From contig ML677366.1 of the NCBI GenBank assembly GCA_007922305.1, forward strand, positions 9,389,615 through 9,453,614: 64,000 nt of DNA. Direction: 5' to 3'. Each line of letters opens with the position of its first letter. Position 1 is the first letter of the stretch. Positions 49,213 through 60,514 of the stretch are shown here, piece by piece. The notes below the pieces were generated by a model that was not told the DNA's origin, made no database searches, and worked only from the letters and a program-made list of their open reading frames with translations. This DNA is from Dermatemys mawii (Eukaryota > Chordata > Testudines > Dermatemydidae). The position numbers and the translations under genes were made by a program.

Positions 49213-49420
49213 GACACAAGGTGGGTGAGGTGATATTTTTTATTGGACCAAATTCTGTTGGGGAGAGAGAGAAGCTTTTGAGCCACACACAGCTCCTGGG
49301 CTTGAAGAAGAGCTCTGTGTGGCTTGAAAGCTTCTCTCTCTCACTAACAGAAGTTGGTCCAACAAAAGAAGTTACCTCACCCACCATGTCCCCTGGGACC
49401 AACATGGCTAGAACTACAGT
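49213..49420. mobile_element. Near-perfect palindromic element ('tattggaccaa' family)
   Basis: The left arm (GACACAAGGTGGGTGAGG, TATTTTTTATTGGACC, GGGGAGAGAGAGAAGC, TTTTGAGCCACACACAGCTC) is complementary to the right arm (GAGCTCTGTGTGGCTTGAAA, GCTTCTCTCTCTCACTAACA, GAAGTTGGTCCAACAAAAGA, GTTACCTCACCCACC). A small loop lies near 49295-49308. The arms are about 80 bp each. Because of the symmetry, open frames on both strands give nearly the same peptide, which is not evidence of a gene. The tail CCCTGGGACCAACATGGCTA matches the end of the copy at 23343. Confidence 0.85.
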
Positions 49421-50004
49421 ACATACTTAAAATTGCATTGGGAGTGCTATTGGGAAGCCAATTTACAATTATGGATAGAGACCCTGGGCCGTCTTTTTTT
49501 TTTTTTTTGCTGTTCCAGAAGGTTTGAAATGTAAGTTTAAAAAAAAAAAAATTCTAAGGGGAAAAGTATAAGAACATCCAGGACTTAATGAAGGAGCAAT
49601 CATATGGATTTAGCACTGCAGCAGGTTTCAGGGCCTAGACCATGTACATATTCATCTGAGGCAGCTCTCACACCATTTATTCTTGCCATTTTTTACCAGC
49701 TTCTATGCTGACAAATTATCCTGATACTCCTGTAGGAAATTCATGATGATTCTCAGAAAAGTTGTAAGATGGGTTCTGGTCAGCATGGACTCTGGCATTT
49801 TGACAGCCTTTGCTAAGCTCGGAGCTACAAAGAGGGTTGGAATGTGGAACTGAACCTCAGCCCCAAGGTCTAAACTGGAAGGATACAGAAACATTCACTA
49901 CCAAAGAAGTGCTAAAAGGGCCCTAATGCATTTTACTTGAGGGCCCCATTAGCTCTAAAAACCTTCCTACATTTATAATAATTTCTTTATGGGCTAAGCC
50001 CAGA
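49421..50004. other. Unique sequence with poly-T and poly-A runs
   Basis: A poly-T run (about 49494-49508) and a poly-A run (about 49539-49551) occur 30 bp apart. No gene is seen. Confidence 0.5.
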
Positions 50005-50260
50005 ATAAGGTAATACTGTTCAGTAGTTAGGGCACTAGCCTACAATGTGACAAGCCTACAAAACAAGGTTCATGTCCTTGTTTTGCTATAGACTTCCTAT
50101 ATGACCTGGGGCAAGTGTTCAGTTTCTTGGCTATAACATTGGGCTAATGATAATAATTCCCTAGCTCATCTGGGTGTTGTAAGGGTCAATGCATTAAAGA
50201 TTGTGATGTGCGCAGATGTTATGATAATGGGGAAATGTAAATACCAAAGATAGCTAGAAG
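50005..50260 (+). mobile_element. MIR-like (CORE-SINE) copy
   Basis: GTAATACTGTTCAGTAGTTA, GGGCACTAGCCTACAATGTG, TATGACCTGGGGCAAGTGTT, CAGTTTCTTGGCTATAAC and TTGTAAGGGTCAATGCATTA are in MIR order. It is long and uninterrupted. Confidence 0.78.
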
Positions 50261-51629
50261 TATATTGAAGCCACATCCAAGGAAGTTAGCCAGGGTCTCC
50301 ACTAAGACTGCAATGGGATAACCTGTCCCCAGTTTAGTTCAGAGAAGAGGAGGAAGGATCAAGTCCCTGGATCCATGTAGATTTGCAATTTGCAGAGCCA
50401 CTTGTCTGTCCTTTCTGCTCCTCTAAGTGTAGAGTCGTGATGTTAAGTAATTGTACATCACTAGTGCTGGAGTCATCTCCTGAGGGAAATCTGCTTTCTG
50501 TACAAAATGTATGTTCTTGGATCAAAATCTCAAAGGCCAACTCTGTGTCAATTTGTGAAAGGTGAAGGCAGGAGTTACCAGTAGTGGTTAACATTTTTAC
50601 CCTAGAACTAGCATTTAATATCATTTATTTTCAAGTCCGTTGCTCAGTGCTCTTCATCAGATATTGTTAGCATTATATAAGATTTATGTGTGTGGCATAT
50701 TTGCACTGAGAGGTGGGGAACAGTGAGCCAAATTCCATTTTGTTCATGTTTTTCCCCATATAAATAAGTCCATTTTGGAACAAAAACTCCATTCACCCTG
50801 AGTGAAAGGTAGATCTGAAATTCAGGATTCATCATCTGAATTCTGCATGCGTTCAGTTTGGGAAAAAAAAGCCATTTTGTTAAACTTTTGTGAAAAAAAC
50901 AAACGTACAAAAGCCACAAAATAGCCCCAAAGTGGTGACAATTTTATTCTATTAGCAGTTACTTTGCAGAATATTTTTGGCACATTTACACAGTTAACAT
51001 AAATCTGCTGAAGTTTTCAGATAATTCAGAAAACCAGGAAGCACTTTTTATATTTATTTGGAAACACACAAAAACCAATCAAAAGTATGATCAAATATAG
51101 AATTATATTATTGAAAAATCAGACACAGATACTTATGTTTTTCCCAAAGAGGATTTTGTGTCTGATTTAGAATATTTTGGATGAATTTTCAGTGAAAGAA
51201 TTTAAACTATAAGAACTATGAACATTTGACTTGACAGTAAACTTTGTTCTATTGACAAATCACTGGCCATGCTAGAAAATAAATGGTGTGTGCGTGTACA
51301 TGTAGCAACCCCTATACAGTGCTTGGAAAATATACCCATATTTTACTCACAAATGTTCACCTGTAAAGAAATGCGTACCAGATCTATGGATGCTATTGAA
51401 GATTCCCAGTGCTCCCATTATAAATAACAATGCTAACATGCCCTCAAAAATGAAAAATGTTCATCTGAATGCAGTGAAGTAACCTGACATAAAAATTGTT
51501 GACATTACTATTTTTTTTAAAGTAGTACTTGCATGTTTAGTCTAAGAGTTCAAGTGAGGCCTAGTGGGGATAAAGGAGGGTTATTAGAACTTAGGGAACT
51601 AGCTTGTTGATGCTCTTACTTCAGGGGAT
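50261..51629. other. Unique AT-rich sequence, no gene seen
   Basis: Nothing is recognised. The frames at 50334-50919 have no family features. Confidence 0.4.
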
Positions 51630-51800
51630 TATAGATGGGTAGAGGTGTGGCCTAGTGGTCTGACTTCAGGATCGAAGGCCAGGAACTGCCTCAGTTTCTC
51701 CATCAGTAAAATCTGGATAATCACACAAGAGGTTTGGAAGGATGCATTAATGTTTGCAAAACGCTCTGAAGATAAAAATGCTAGTTGTTGTTGTGATTGT
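51630..51800 (+). mobile_element. MIR-like copy with internal deletion
   Basis: The head GTAGAGGTGTGGCCTAGTGG is followed after a shortened middle by ACTGCCTCAGTTTCTCCATC, AGTAAAATCTGGATAATCAC and GGATGCATTAATGTTTGC. About 40-60 bases of the MIR middle are missing. Confidence 0.65.
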
Positions 51801-54612
51801 CACTAGCTGCACCTTGGAATGTTTTTCTTTGTGGTGGAATAGCCATTAAAGGCAGAAAGAACACAAGCTGGCATTTCTTTCTGACCACAATGTTCCTTGC
51901 TGGACTCCCAGATCTTCAAATGTCTTTGTCCTTTTTTCGTAAAGGTGAGGCAGAGGGTCATAAGGGAAAGGAGGACCGTTCAGCAAGGGCTACAACAGGT
52001 GGCAATTTTGCTTGCTGTCTGCATATGAACTTCAGCTGTAGCTTTGTGGGTTTGAACCCATATTCACATGTTCCTAGAGGGATACAATTTTCAAACATTT
52101 AAGGGAAGCTTTTCAGCCTAATGTGTACTTCTCTCCTTTAACATTTAAAGACTGTAGTGGTGGGAGAGGCATGTGACATATCTATAAATGACTGAAAGCT
52201 GATGAAATCTCAGTTAGATCTGTTATCTCCCAATGCTTTAAAGGTCTTCAGCTGGGAGATTAAAGAACAAGGTTACTGTGACAATTTGTTTACACGCAGG
52301 GAGAGATTAAGATCTCGTTGAAAAGGAATAAAAATAACATCATCTTGAGTTGTCACAGCATGAGACCCATTGTAATCAACACTGGTCTGATTTCAGGGAT
52401 AATTTAAGACCAATTTATTATCTTAATTAAAAAAAAAACAAGAAAAGAGAATTCAATGTTTCAGATGCCAGTTGGACTGCTAAGAGCTAATGCTTCTGCA
52501 GTATCCATATACAAAACGGTTAGAAATTTTACATTTTTTCAAAAAGAGGAGTCAAATACAGGGGATGCAAAATTTCAAGGTTGCCTTAATAAATACTAAT
52601 GTCAGTAAAACAGCCAGCCAAAAAACACTTCCCGATCTCTGTTTTTTCACTGTGTGGAACACAGTTAAAATGAAATCCATGTTTAAGCAGAACTCGGGCA
52701 AAGTTTCACTGGAGTTGAATGAGAGATACTGTAGCTAGTTAGTTCCCGACTCTCAAAAGAATAAGAGTGATGCAACAAAAATCACAACCTGGAAACTCAA
52801 ACACATTATTTCTGGTTTCAGGACAAACACAGTAATAATTTAATCAAAAGCCTTGCTGTTTTTCACAGGACTTTGGAGTTAACTTGTGCTCTCAAAACTG
52901 AGACAGTTTGAAATGTCTTGTTTAAAGCCATGCAAAATGTGGGACTTTACAGCTTTTCAAACAGAATTGAGTACAAAAAGGAAGTTAAATTAATGTACTT
53001 CACTATATTTGTGCCTCTTTTGCATTTTTTTCGGCAAACATTCATGTGATTATTTTTAGCACAGATGCTTTCAGAAAGCAAATGTAAATTTGCTTCTCCA
53101 GAGTATGTGTACCAATCATCTAATCATAAAAGTTGCCATATTTTCATCAAATCTGGGAAAAGAAACAACATCACATGACTGATGTGGACTGAGCAGCAGC
53201 ACGGGGGCATAGTTTGGATATTGCATTTTGAATGTCAAGCTACATAGTAAATGAAATTCCCTCACAATTTTTTTGAACAGTTTTGAGTAATGATCAAACT
53301 GGAGAAAGTTGGAACCATCTTTGCAGACATTCTGCCAGCAGAAAAGGAGATGACGTGTGTTCAGTAAATTATTTGCTACTAACAATTTGGTTTATAGTGC
53401 AAAATTAGGTGACAGTTGGAAGCTTTTGACTTCATTTTGCGTTGAGATTTTAAAGCGATTCGGTCTCAAGGTTTGGGCTGAACAGAATTCCATGAGGATC
53501 ACAGCCAAAGGAAAAAAAAGCTGCACAGTGAATTTTGGATGGTGATGTCGGCATTATCAATGCCTACAAACTGGGCTGTACAATTACACCCTCCTACTTT
53601 ATTTGCCTGCTCTTGTTATCTTCCAGAGAAGCAGCGCACTATTTCTCCACCAAAATTGTGGGCCTGGAGTAAATCCATTGATTTCAAAGGAGCTATATCA
53701 ATTTACACCGGCTGCAGAGGATCTGGCCCTTTAATTCCTTTCTGCTGCTGCCTAATGTATAGAGGAAATATGAATAATCTCTACGTAGTGTGAGGTTGTA
53801 CAAGGGAGGTTATTGTGATTCACACTACCATGCCCCCGCCCTCATCCCTTTCCCTTCAGTGCTCTATTGCCTAGTGCATGTCCTTTTTCCTGGCTCTGGC
53901 CGCAAAAGGCAATAACAATCAACCCAAAGGGCAGAATGAGTAATCTGCTCACAAAGAGCTCTTTGAGTGCACACAAAGTAGTTTCAGGGAGGAAATATCC
54001 CACTGGGGAACCAGGTGGACAGCAAACATTCACTTTCCATTACAAATCAGTTCAAGGGAAACAGAGTCACCCCAGCATGGGATGCCAAATCCTTATCCAA
54101 AGCCACTTCCAACCATCCAAGCCAAACTTGTTTCTCCTTTCTCTCCCCTCCCTCTTCCCCTCCTTGTTTACAAACACGTTTACAAGTACTTGATAGGTGA
54201 CCTTATTTACTTAGTAACCTGTGGATTCATTTATCTTGAAATTAGCAGGTAATGAACTGGAAAACCTCAACAACCCTCCCACTAATTAACATGATAATAA
54301 GATTGTTTTGCTACAGAGGTACAATTAGCATGTATGAGCTAGAGGGGGAGAAAGATCAATAAAATGTCTGAAGGGTACTACTAACCAGTCTCAAGAATAG
54401 AACAAAAGAAGAGAGCTTTATGGGGGTAGAAACAGCAGCAGTAGCTTACAGGCCCATCCCTTTAAAGGTACCTAAAGCTGTAGATATACTTTGCATTGGA
54501 TTGTTTGCCTGTAAGCAGTGTGAAAAGAGCTAACAAATGTACCATCTTGTGCCATTCAAAGTAGATTAACCAGGCATAGAGGGAAATGCTATAGTAGTCT
54601 ACCAAACATTAT

Positions 54613-54647
54613 TTGGAAAAAAAAAGAAAAAAGAAAGAAAGAAAGAA
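54613..54647. repeat. (GAAA)n / poly-A simple repeat
   Basis: A poly-A run grades into AAAG units. Confidence 0.88.
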
Positions 54648-55659
54648 GTGGTGGATGGGAAGAAAAAATAGTGAATTAAGTTGCTATAAAAAGAATGCAG
54701 GAATTAGATTTCAAAAGGAGCTACTGCAAAAGCAGAAATGACATACTGATCACCCATGTCATGCAAAGACTTTACTGTTCATATGATGACACTCATGTGA
54801 GTAGCCCCAGGATACGCTAATAAGACTGTTTATGTGAGTAAAGTTACCCATATGCACAAGTGACCTTAGCATCGCTATTAATCTGAAATTATCAAGTTAA
54901 AATAATATATTTAAACCAGATGATTTTCACCTGTGTTATTTAATATCACATTCCCTCCCAGTGGAAGTTAAGAGTTTCTGAAAATCTGAATCTTTAGGCA
55001 CACAAATCTTTTTAAGAATCTGGCCTTTTGACAAATTCTCCCCAGGCTAAGCAAGTGGGCAAGTATTAGCCAGCATCTCCCGGTACTGTGAATATTTCAC
55101 TGCATGCCTGGTTTTCCAATGAACTTTATTTCTTACTAATTTTGTATAGCAGAAATATTGCCCAATAACACTCCTGTGAGTGGGAAGGGGGAAGAAAATA
55201 TTACTTACTTTTGAGTGGCATTTTCCTGATTTTTTTTTTTAAATTGAACCTTGGGTCTGAATTGGGAAAACTGACACCTTGCAACCCTACAGCAGTGGTT
55301 TGTGTGGGAGTCTGTGCCACTCAAAAAAAAAAAAATCAGCTGTGAGACTTTCTGCATGAGCAATCATCCCTTTAGAATTTTGCCACCATTCTAGCAGGGA
55401 TCAGTGCCTGGTGTGTGAAGGTAAATGCCAGATAGAGCTTTGCATGAAGAGGCCTGGGAAGAAAGAAGGGTATGTGTGTGGTGGGGGAGAGAGGAGATAA
55501 AGGAAATTCTCTACTTGTTAGCTAAAGTTAGCTCAAATAAGGATCCATTACAGACTTAATCTCCCCTCTGCCTCTTGTGTACCTGGTGTAATCCGACTTT
55601 TATTACTGTCATCTATTTACATGGGCATTGTGGGATCAGGATGCAGAAGTTATAAGGGG

Positions 55660-55686
55660 TTTTTTGTTTGTTTGTTTGTTTGTTTT
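55660..55686. repeat. (TTTG)n microsatellite
   Basis: About five TTTG units follow a short poly-T. Confidence 0.9.
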
Positions 55687-55805
55687 GGTTGATTTTTGAC
55701 TTTGTTGCCCCTTTTGATTTCTACTACTGAGGTCCTTGTCCTCTCATTTTGTCCCATAGCAGGATGTTACAAACTTTAGTGCATTCAATATGTCTCTGCT
55801 CCTTA

Positions 55806-56212
55806 AAGGAGGACAGATCTACACTATAAAATTAAGTCAACCTAAGTCATGTTGACATACAGCCACCACAGTAGTTGAATCTGTTTACACGTCCACACTA
55901 TGCTCCTTGTGTTGGCAGTTTGTGTCCTCACCAGAAGTTCTTGGACAAATGTAACTGCCAATGTAGAGCATTGTGGGATGGTTTCTGAAAGGCAACAGTC
56001 AACGTAAGCAACACAGCATCTACACTGACACTGTGTCAACCTAACTACCTTGACTGAAGCACCCTGCCTCTTGTGGAGATGGAATTATTAAATCAGCGTG
56101 GTGAGTGAGATACATCCATGGAAGCTACATTTTAGTGTAGGTGCTTACGGAGTTAGGTCAATAGAAGCTGTCTTATGTTGACCTAACTCTGTAGTGTAGA
56201 CCACGCTGGAGT
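55806..56212. mobile_element. Non-autonomous DNA transposon (MITE), copy 2 of 2
   Basis: This is the same family as 35470-35832. The left end ACAGATCTACACTATAAAAT, then TAAGTCAACCTAAGTCATG, is inverted at the right end (TCTTATGTTGACCTAACTC, then TGTAGTGTAGACCACGC). Shared interior words are CCACACTATGCTCCTTGTG, GAGCATTGTGGGATGGTTTC and GAAGCTACATTTTAGTGTAG. A segment at about 56075-56122 (GATGGAATTATTAAATCAGC ... CATCCATGG) is absent from copy 1. Confidence 0.85.
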
Positions 56213-56525
56213 TTTTAAAAGTTTTAGTTTCTGACCTTGCTCTGCTAAGGTAGATGGAACCTAGCTGAAGTGAATGGATATGTTTTGCTTATGTATGGAC
56301 TGCTGCTGGTTGAAGTCAGTGATGTGTGATTCTCAAAAGAGGTGCCAAGCCAGGGGACTGTCATAATAAGCCTCTGAACATCAAGATGTTTATCCTAAGT
56401 TTATCTAGATGAAGAGGTCTGCAAAGTTGCACTCAAGTCCTAAAGTCTGATCCATACAGGCAGACTTGTATGCTTCTGAAGAGCTCCATGTTCAACATGG
56501 CTCCAGTAACTAGATAGGTCTGTTC
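56213..56525. other. Unique sequence, no gene seen
   Basis: Nothing is recognised. Confidence 0.4.
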
Positions 56526-56693
56526 ATAGAATATCAGGGCTAGAAGGAACTTCAGATCATCTAGTCTAACAAAGCAGGACCAATCCCCAACTAAATCCTC
56601 CCCCCACTAAGGATTGAACTCACAACTGTGGGTTTAGTGGGCCAATGCTCAAACCACTGAGCTATCCCTGCACCCTCCCTCCCCTTGGATCTA
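56526..56693 (-). mobile_element. Cry-type tortoise PolIII SINE, antisense
   Basis: On the minus strand the head is a tRNA-like sequence with RNA polymerase III promoter boxes: box A TAGCTCAGTGG (56654-56664) and box B GTGAGTTCAATCC (56611-56623), 30 bp apart. The sequence between them (TTGAGCATTGGCCCACTAAA) fits a tRNA-Lys-like D/anticodon region. The tail, on the plus strand CATAGAATATCAGGGCTAGA, AGGAACTTCAGATCATCTAG, AAAGCAGGACCAATCCCC, is the CR1-like part by which such SINEs borrow the CR1 machinery. This combination is known as the Cry family of cryptodiran turtles. The boundaries are within a few bases, and a target duplication was not fixed. Confidence 0.88.
56611..56664 (-). promoter_or_regulatory. 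PolIII internal promoter (boxes A and B) of the SINE
   Basis: Box A TAGCTCAGTGG matches the TRGYNNANNNG consensus and box B GTGAGTTCAATCC matches GGTTCGANTCC with a few changes. Spacing is in the tRNA range. Activity is not implied, since the copy is old. Confidence 0.75.
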
Positions 56694-58119
56694 GTTGCAG
56701 GATTGGGGCTTTGGAATGAGATCATATAACAGGCTCTCCCATGACATTCCGTGTCATTTCATCCACTCAGGCCAGGTATAACATGACAAACAGCCTTTCT
56801 TGTCATATTGGAGTGCTTCTAGCCCAGATTTTGAACAGCGATGCAAAGATGCTGGGAAATTGAAAGAACAGAAATATCTGTTCATTTGAGAACTTGGTAA
56901 AGGTTCAGTTATAAAAATGGGTTGAAGGTTCTATGGGAAAATGGGCTATTTATTGAACCGCCCACCCCCACCCCCACCCTCATCTAACTCTCCTGTATCT
57001 AGCTAGGGATAAATACCTGTGAAGTGATTGTTAGAAGTGTTCCTATGATCTTGTTGTAATGAACAATCTTTATGGCCTAGATTTGTATCTTCCTTGAGAA
57101 TAGGTGTAATTTTAGATCTACTTTGCAAGCTTTTTTTTCTCATTCTCGTCCCCTCACCCTCATTCTTTCCAATGCTCCTCCATACAATAGGGATCTTGTC
57201 CCATGGCATGAAACCTCTGTATAGTTATAAATTGTATTGCCTTCCTTTATATGATACCATATGTAACATTATTAAAAAGAAAACCATAGGATCTCCCTGG
57301 ATCAAAGCAATGTCCTGTTGTTATCTTAACACCACTCAGTTTGGCATTTCTGGCTTTAGTTTTCATTTCTAACTGGTCTGTGCAAACAGAGTTTGCGTAG
57401 CATTGTATTTCATTACATCCTTGCATTTTCTCAGGGAAGATGCTTTTCTTTCTGAAGGACACACCGGGTGGCCAACGGTTTCAGATTTCTCTGGCAGGGA
57501 TTCATCTCTTCCAATAAGGGGAATGTTAGGGTGGATGGTGGGGACAACTAGAAAACTTTCACCACCATGCAACAAAGGAAGAGAGACTTAGATGCTCATC
57601 ACTTCCTCTGATGAAGACTTAAACTTGAGCATTAACTAATAAACTCCCTGTCCCATGGGAGCTGAGACAGCATCTGTGTGGGAGGGAATGGATGGAACAT
57701 GTGTGAGTTTACTCAACTTCAAGTGGGAGTTGTGGTGGCCTGGAAAATGTAATGTTTTTTTTTTTCCTCACGGCCTTTCTGGAGTGTGACTCATCAGCCT
57801 TTGGAGTTCAGACAGTTTTGCAGGACAAGCTACCAGTAACTTCTTTGTCTTCAAATGATATTATTGAATGAGCTCCAGGTGGTCATCCATGAAAGCTACT
57901 TAACATTGTAAGTAACTCAAAATCTACACTGTAAAGAGTGGACCTGCAAAGATTTTATTATGTTTGCACATGTGTGGGAGTAGCCTGGGTGTGTACTGAA
58001 CACACATTCAAGTACATACAAATCTAATCTACTCATTTACAATGTGCTATATCTTTTTGCAGTGTGATTTTGTTGTTATGATTTGAGTATAATAATAATA
58101 ATTAGTAATAAAATACTTT
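56694..58119. other. Unique sequence, no gene seen
   Basis: A short C-rich run (CCCACCCCCACCCCCACCC, about 56961-56980) is present. The frames at 57003-57591 lack recognisable domains. An ATA-rich microsatellite lies at 58090-58115. Confidence 0.4.
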
Positions 58120-58310
58120 ACCTTTACTTAGTATAATTGATCCCAAAGCACTTTATAAACATTAATAAGCCAACATCTGTGTGAAGGCCAGTGTTGTTAT
58201 ACCCATTTTACATATGGCTAAATTGATGGTTGAGTTTGAGCAAAATCACATTCCAGTGCATTTGGGAGTGACCCAGGAACCCCAACTCCCAGTCTTTAGT
58301 TCTAATCAAT
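58120..58310 (-). mobile_element. MIR-like copy, antisense
   Basis: GATCCCAAAGCACTTTATAA, GTTGTTATACCCATTTTACA, GAGCAAAATCACATTCCAG and GACCCAGGAACCCCAACTCC follow the complement of MIR, including the part before the 'caagtcac' segment. Confidence 0.7.
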
Positions 58311-58311
58311 A

Positions 58312-58884
58312 AACAACGGAACATAAAAGGGACATCAAAGGTAACAAGAAGAAGCTCTTAAGTACATTAGGAACAAAAGAAAGATAAAGGAAAAGGTAGG
58401 TTCCCTACCTAAGAGTGAAGAAGAGCTTATGACTGATGACCATCAACCAGGCTGAGGTGTTTAATGCCTATTTTGCTTCAGTCTTCAGTCAAAAAATGTC
58501 AGTTGTGACCAGATACGCAACACAATTAATATTAAAAATAAAGGCAAAGGCACACAAGCCAAAATAGGGAAAGAACAGCTTAAAGAATATTGAGATACAT
58601 TAGATGTATTCAAGTCAGCAGGGCATAATGAAATTCATTCTAGGTACCTAAGGACCTAGCTGAAGCAATCATGTCTGAAAACTCATGAAGGACTAGTGAG
58701 GGACAAGAGAACTGGAGGACAAACATAGTACCAATCTTTAAAAAGGTGAACAAAGTGGGCCTGGGAAATTATAGACTAGTCAGCCTGATTTCGATACCTA
58801 GAAATGTACTGGAATAAATTATTAAACAATCAATTTGTAAGCACCTAAAAGGTAACAGAGTTATAAGAACTAACCAGCATAGTA
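58312..58884 (+). pseudogene. CR1 LINE reverse-transcriptase fragment (sense), decayed
   Basis: This is the upstream part of a CR1 ORF2. The DNA order AAAAGGGACATCAAAGGTAA, AAGTACATTAGGAACAAAAG, GATGACCATCAACCAGGCTG, GAGGTGTTTAATGCCTATTT, CTTCAGTCTTCAGTC and GGGAAAGAACAGCTTAAAGA is followed by TCAAGTCAGCAGGGCATAAT, GAACTGGAGGACAAACATAG, CCAATCTTTAAAAAGGTGAA and TATAGACTAGTCAGCCTGAT. This corresponds to the segment just before and at the start of the reverse-transcriptase domain, where phrases such as EVFNAYFASVF and VPIFKKG are typical. Frameshifts and stops break it throughout, so there is no usable frame. It is cut at both ends, unlike the usual CR1 copy which keeps its 3' end, so a deletion or a later insertion must have removed the rest. 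Confidence 0.88.
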
Positions 58885-58965
58885 TCCTGTCTTCCAACAG
58901 TGTCTGATGCCAGATGCTTCTGATGGAATGAACAGAAGAGGGCAATTTATTGAGCAACAAACTAC
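58885..58965. repeat. Interspersed repeat fragment abutting the CR1 piece
   Basis: TATCCTGTCTTCCAACAGTG, TCTGATGCCAGATGCTTCTG, ATGGAATGAACAGAAGAGG and GCAATTTATTGAG begin exactly where the CR1 trace stops. I recall this phrase order from turtle repeats. The class is unknown to me. Confidence 0.5.
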
Positions 58966-60514
58966 AAACTATCACCCGTGCTGTTCTTCATGAGAGGCAA
59001 AGGACAGAACAGGAGTCAAGAGCCATCTGCAAAATTTGGAGCAGAGCCCCATAAAAGTGGAAGGCTCTCTGGATTGTGATTCAAGCCCATTCCTAGTTTG
59101 CATTGTACGTGCCAGATCATGATCTAGCCCTGAAATGGAGGGGTGGGCTCCAGAAATCTAGCAGCAGCCAGCTACAATGGCAGTCCCTGCATTCTCTCCC
59201 AGAGTGGGGGTTCTAGCTAACCAGGCAGGAGGGTGGGGTTGGCCAGTCCTTAGGGATGGCAGAGCAGCTCTGCTCAGCAAGAGGCTTTGGACTTCCTGAA
59301 GATCTCGTGAGGCAGTCCCAGTGGCATTCTTGGTGAATGAAGTTACAGAGGGCCATATTGTGTGACCCTTACTCACATTTAATAAAATTTTATTATGCAT
59401 GTAGTCCCAAAGGAAACAATGGCATGGTAAGGTACTATAATATTCGACCTATGTAAATATATGAGCCTAACTACCTTAGTATCAGGGAAGATTAAGGTTG
59501 AATAAAAGGCCCATGGCTTTGAACTCAGGGCTGCTGCACATAAGTCCAGGGCCCTGTATATATTATTAGGCCATCCTTCCTACTAGTCAGGGTGTTTAAG
59601 GGATAAACAATTTAGCCCACTGTTTTATACAGATTCCCATTGCATGATTCATTTCTAACATGGGACCTTTTTTTCTTTGGGTGGGGTTTCTGAATTTGGG
59701 GGTGGGGCGGTGGGAAGGGATCTTTTATTTTATTTTAATTAAACATACCTAAATAACAATTCTCTGGAAGGGTATCATTCTTTCTTCTAACCATACTGTT
59801 CATACTAACTATACTAAAAATAAATTGGGTCCAACTAGTTGCAAAGATTTGTTAATGCTTTTTACCTGTCATTGGTATGATATAAACATAAACCAGTAGA
59901 GTTACATTTAAAATATCTATCAGTCCACATATGGTCTGCGACAGTAAGTAGGCTATAATAATAAAATATACTTTAAAGGTGGTATAGTCATTCAGACACA
60001 GGAAACTCATAATCCACAGATCTGATGATGAATTATGGTTTTGTTTTTAAAGCCAGACATGTCAACTCCATATGCATACTGGGAATTGTAGTTTAAGTGG
60101 CTGCTGCTAAAACAGTGTCCTTAACAAAGACTTTATTTTACTTCTCACAGCAACCTTTTAAAATAGATGTGATACTTTCCAAATGCAGAGGTTGCACTAA
60201 TACATGTTTTGCAGTCATTTAAAAATGTTTTGACACCCTTGTTGGGGCCAGATATTATACAATATGACAACTAAGACTCAATGAATGGATTGGAATTAGT
60301 TCCATTTGGGGATCTTGATAATATAAACCCCATGAGTTTCACCAGTGATCTAATACCACCAGAAACCATGGTTAAGATGGTTCCCCTATAGATCTCTGTA
60401 GCTAATCTATTATTCGGTGCAATAAATAAATACACATAATATGTCTGGGGTGTGTGAAAGGAGATGAAACAACACTCAAAGGAGCCTGCATTGGCTGAAG
60501 GGCTCTTGAGCCTG
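58966..60514. other. Unique sequence, no gene seen
   Basis: The frames here have no recognisable domain. A ZNF143-like site at 60074-60092 is listed separately. Confidence 0.4.
60074..60092 (-). promoter_or_regulatory. Candidate ZNF143/SBF-type binding site
   Basis: Read on the minus strand this is ACTACAATTCCCAGTATGC, which fits the long ZNF143 motif (ACTACAAYTCCCAGMATGC) at 18 of 19 positions. There is no gene or CpG-rich promoter beside it, and a similar word at 5976-5991 lies in a repeat, so function is doubtful. Confidence 0.4.

Larger units (their letters stand above)
51801..55805. other. Long mostly unique stretch, no gene seen
   Basis: No supportable exon is seen. The frames at 51797-52102, 52490-52738, 53116-53793 and 53842-54200 lack recognisable domains. 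Around 53650-53735 (GGCCTGGAGTAAATCCATTG ... ATTTACACCGGCTGCAGAGG) there is probably another copy of the small repeat noted at 25729. Confidence 0.4.

Noticed and set aside
49295..49308. Possible microRNA precursor at the centre of the palindrome
   Set aside because: The arms are far longer than a microRNA hairpin and belong to a dispersed transposon, so a microRNA call is not supported.
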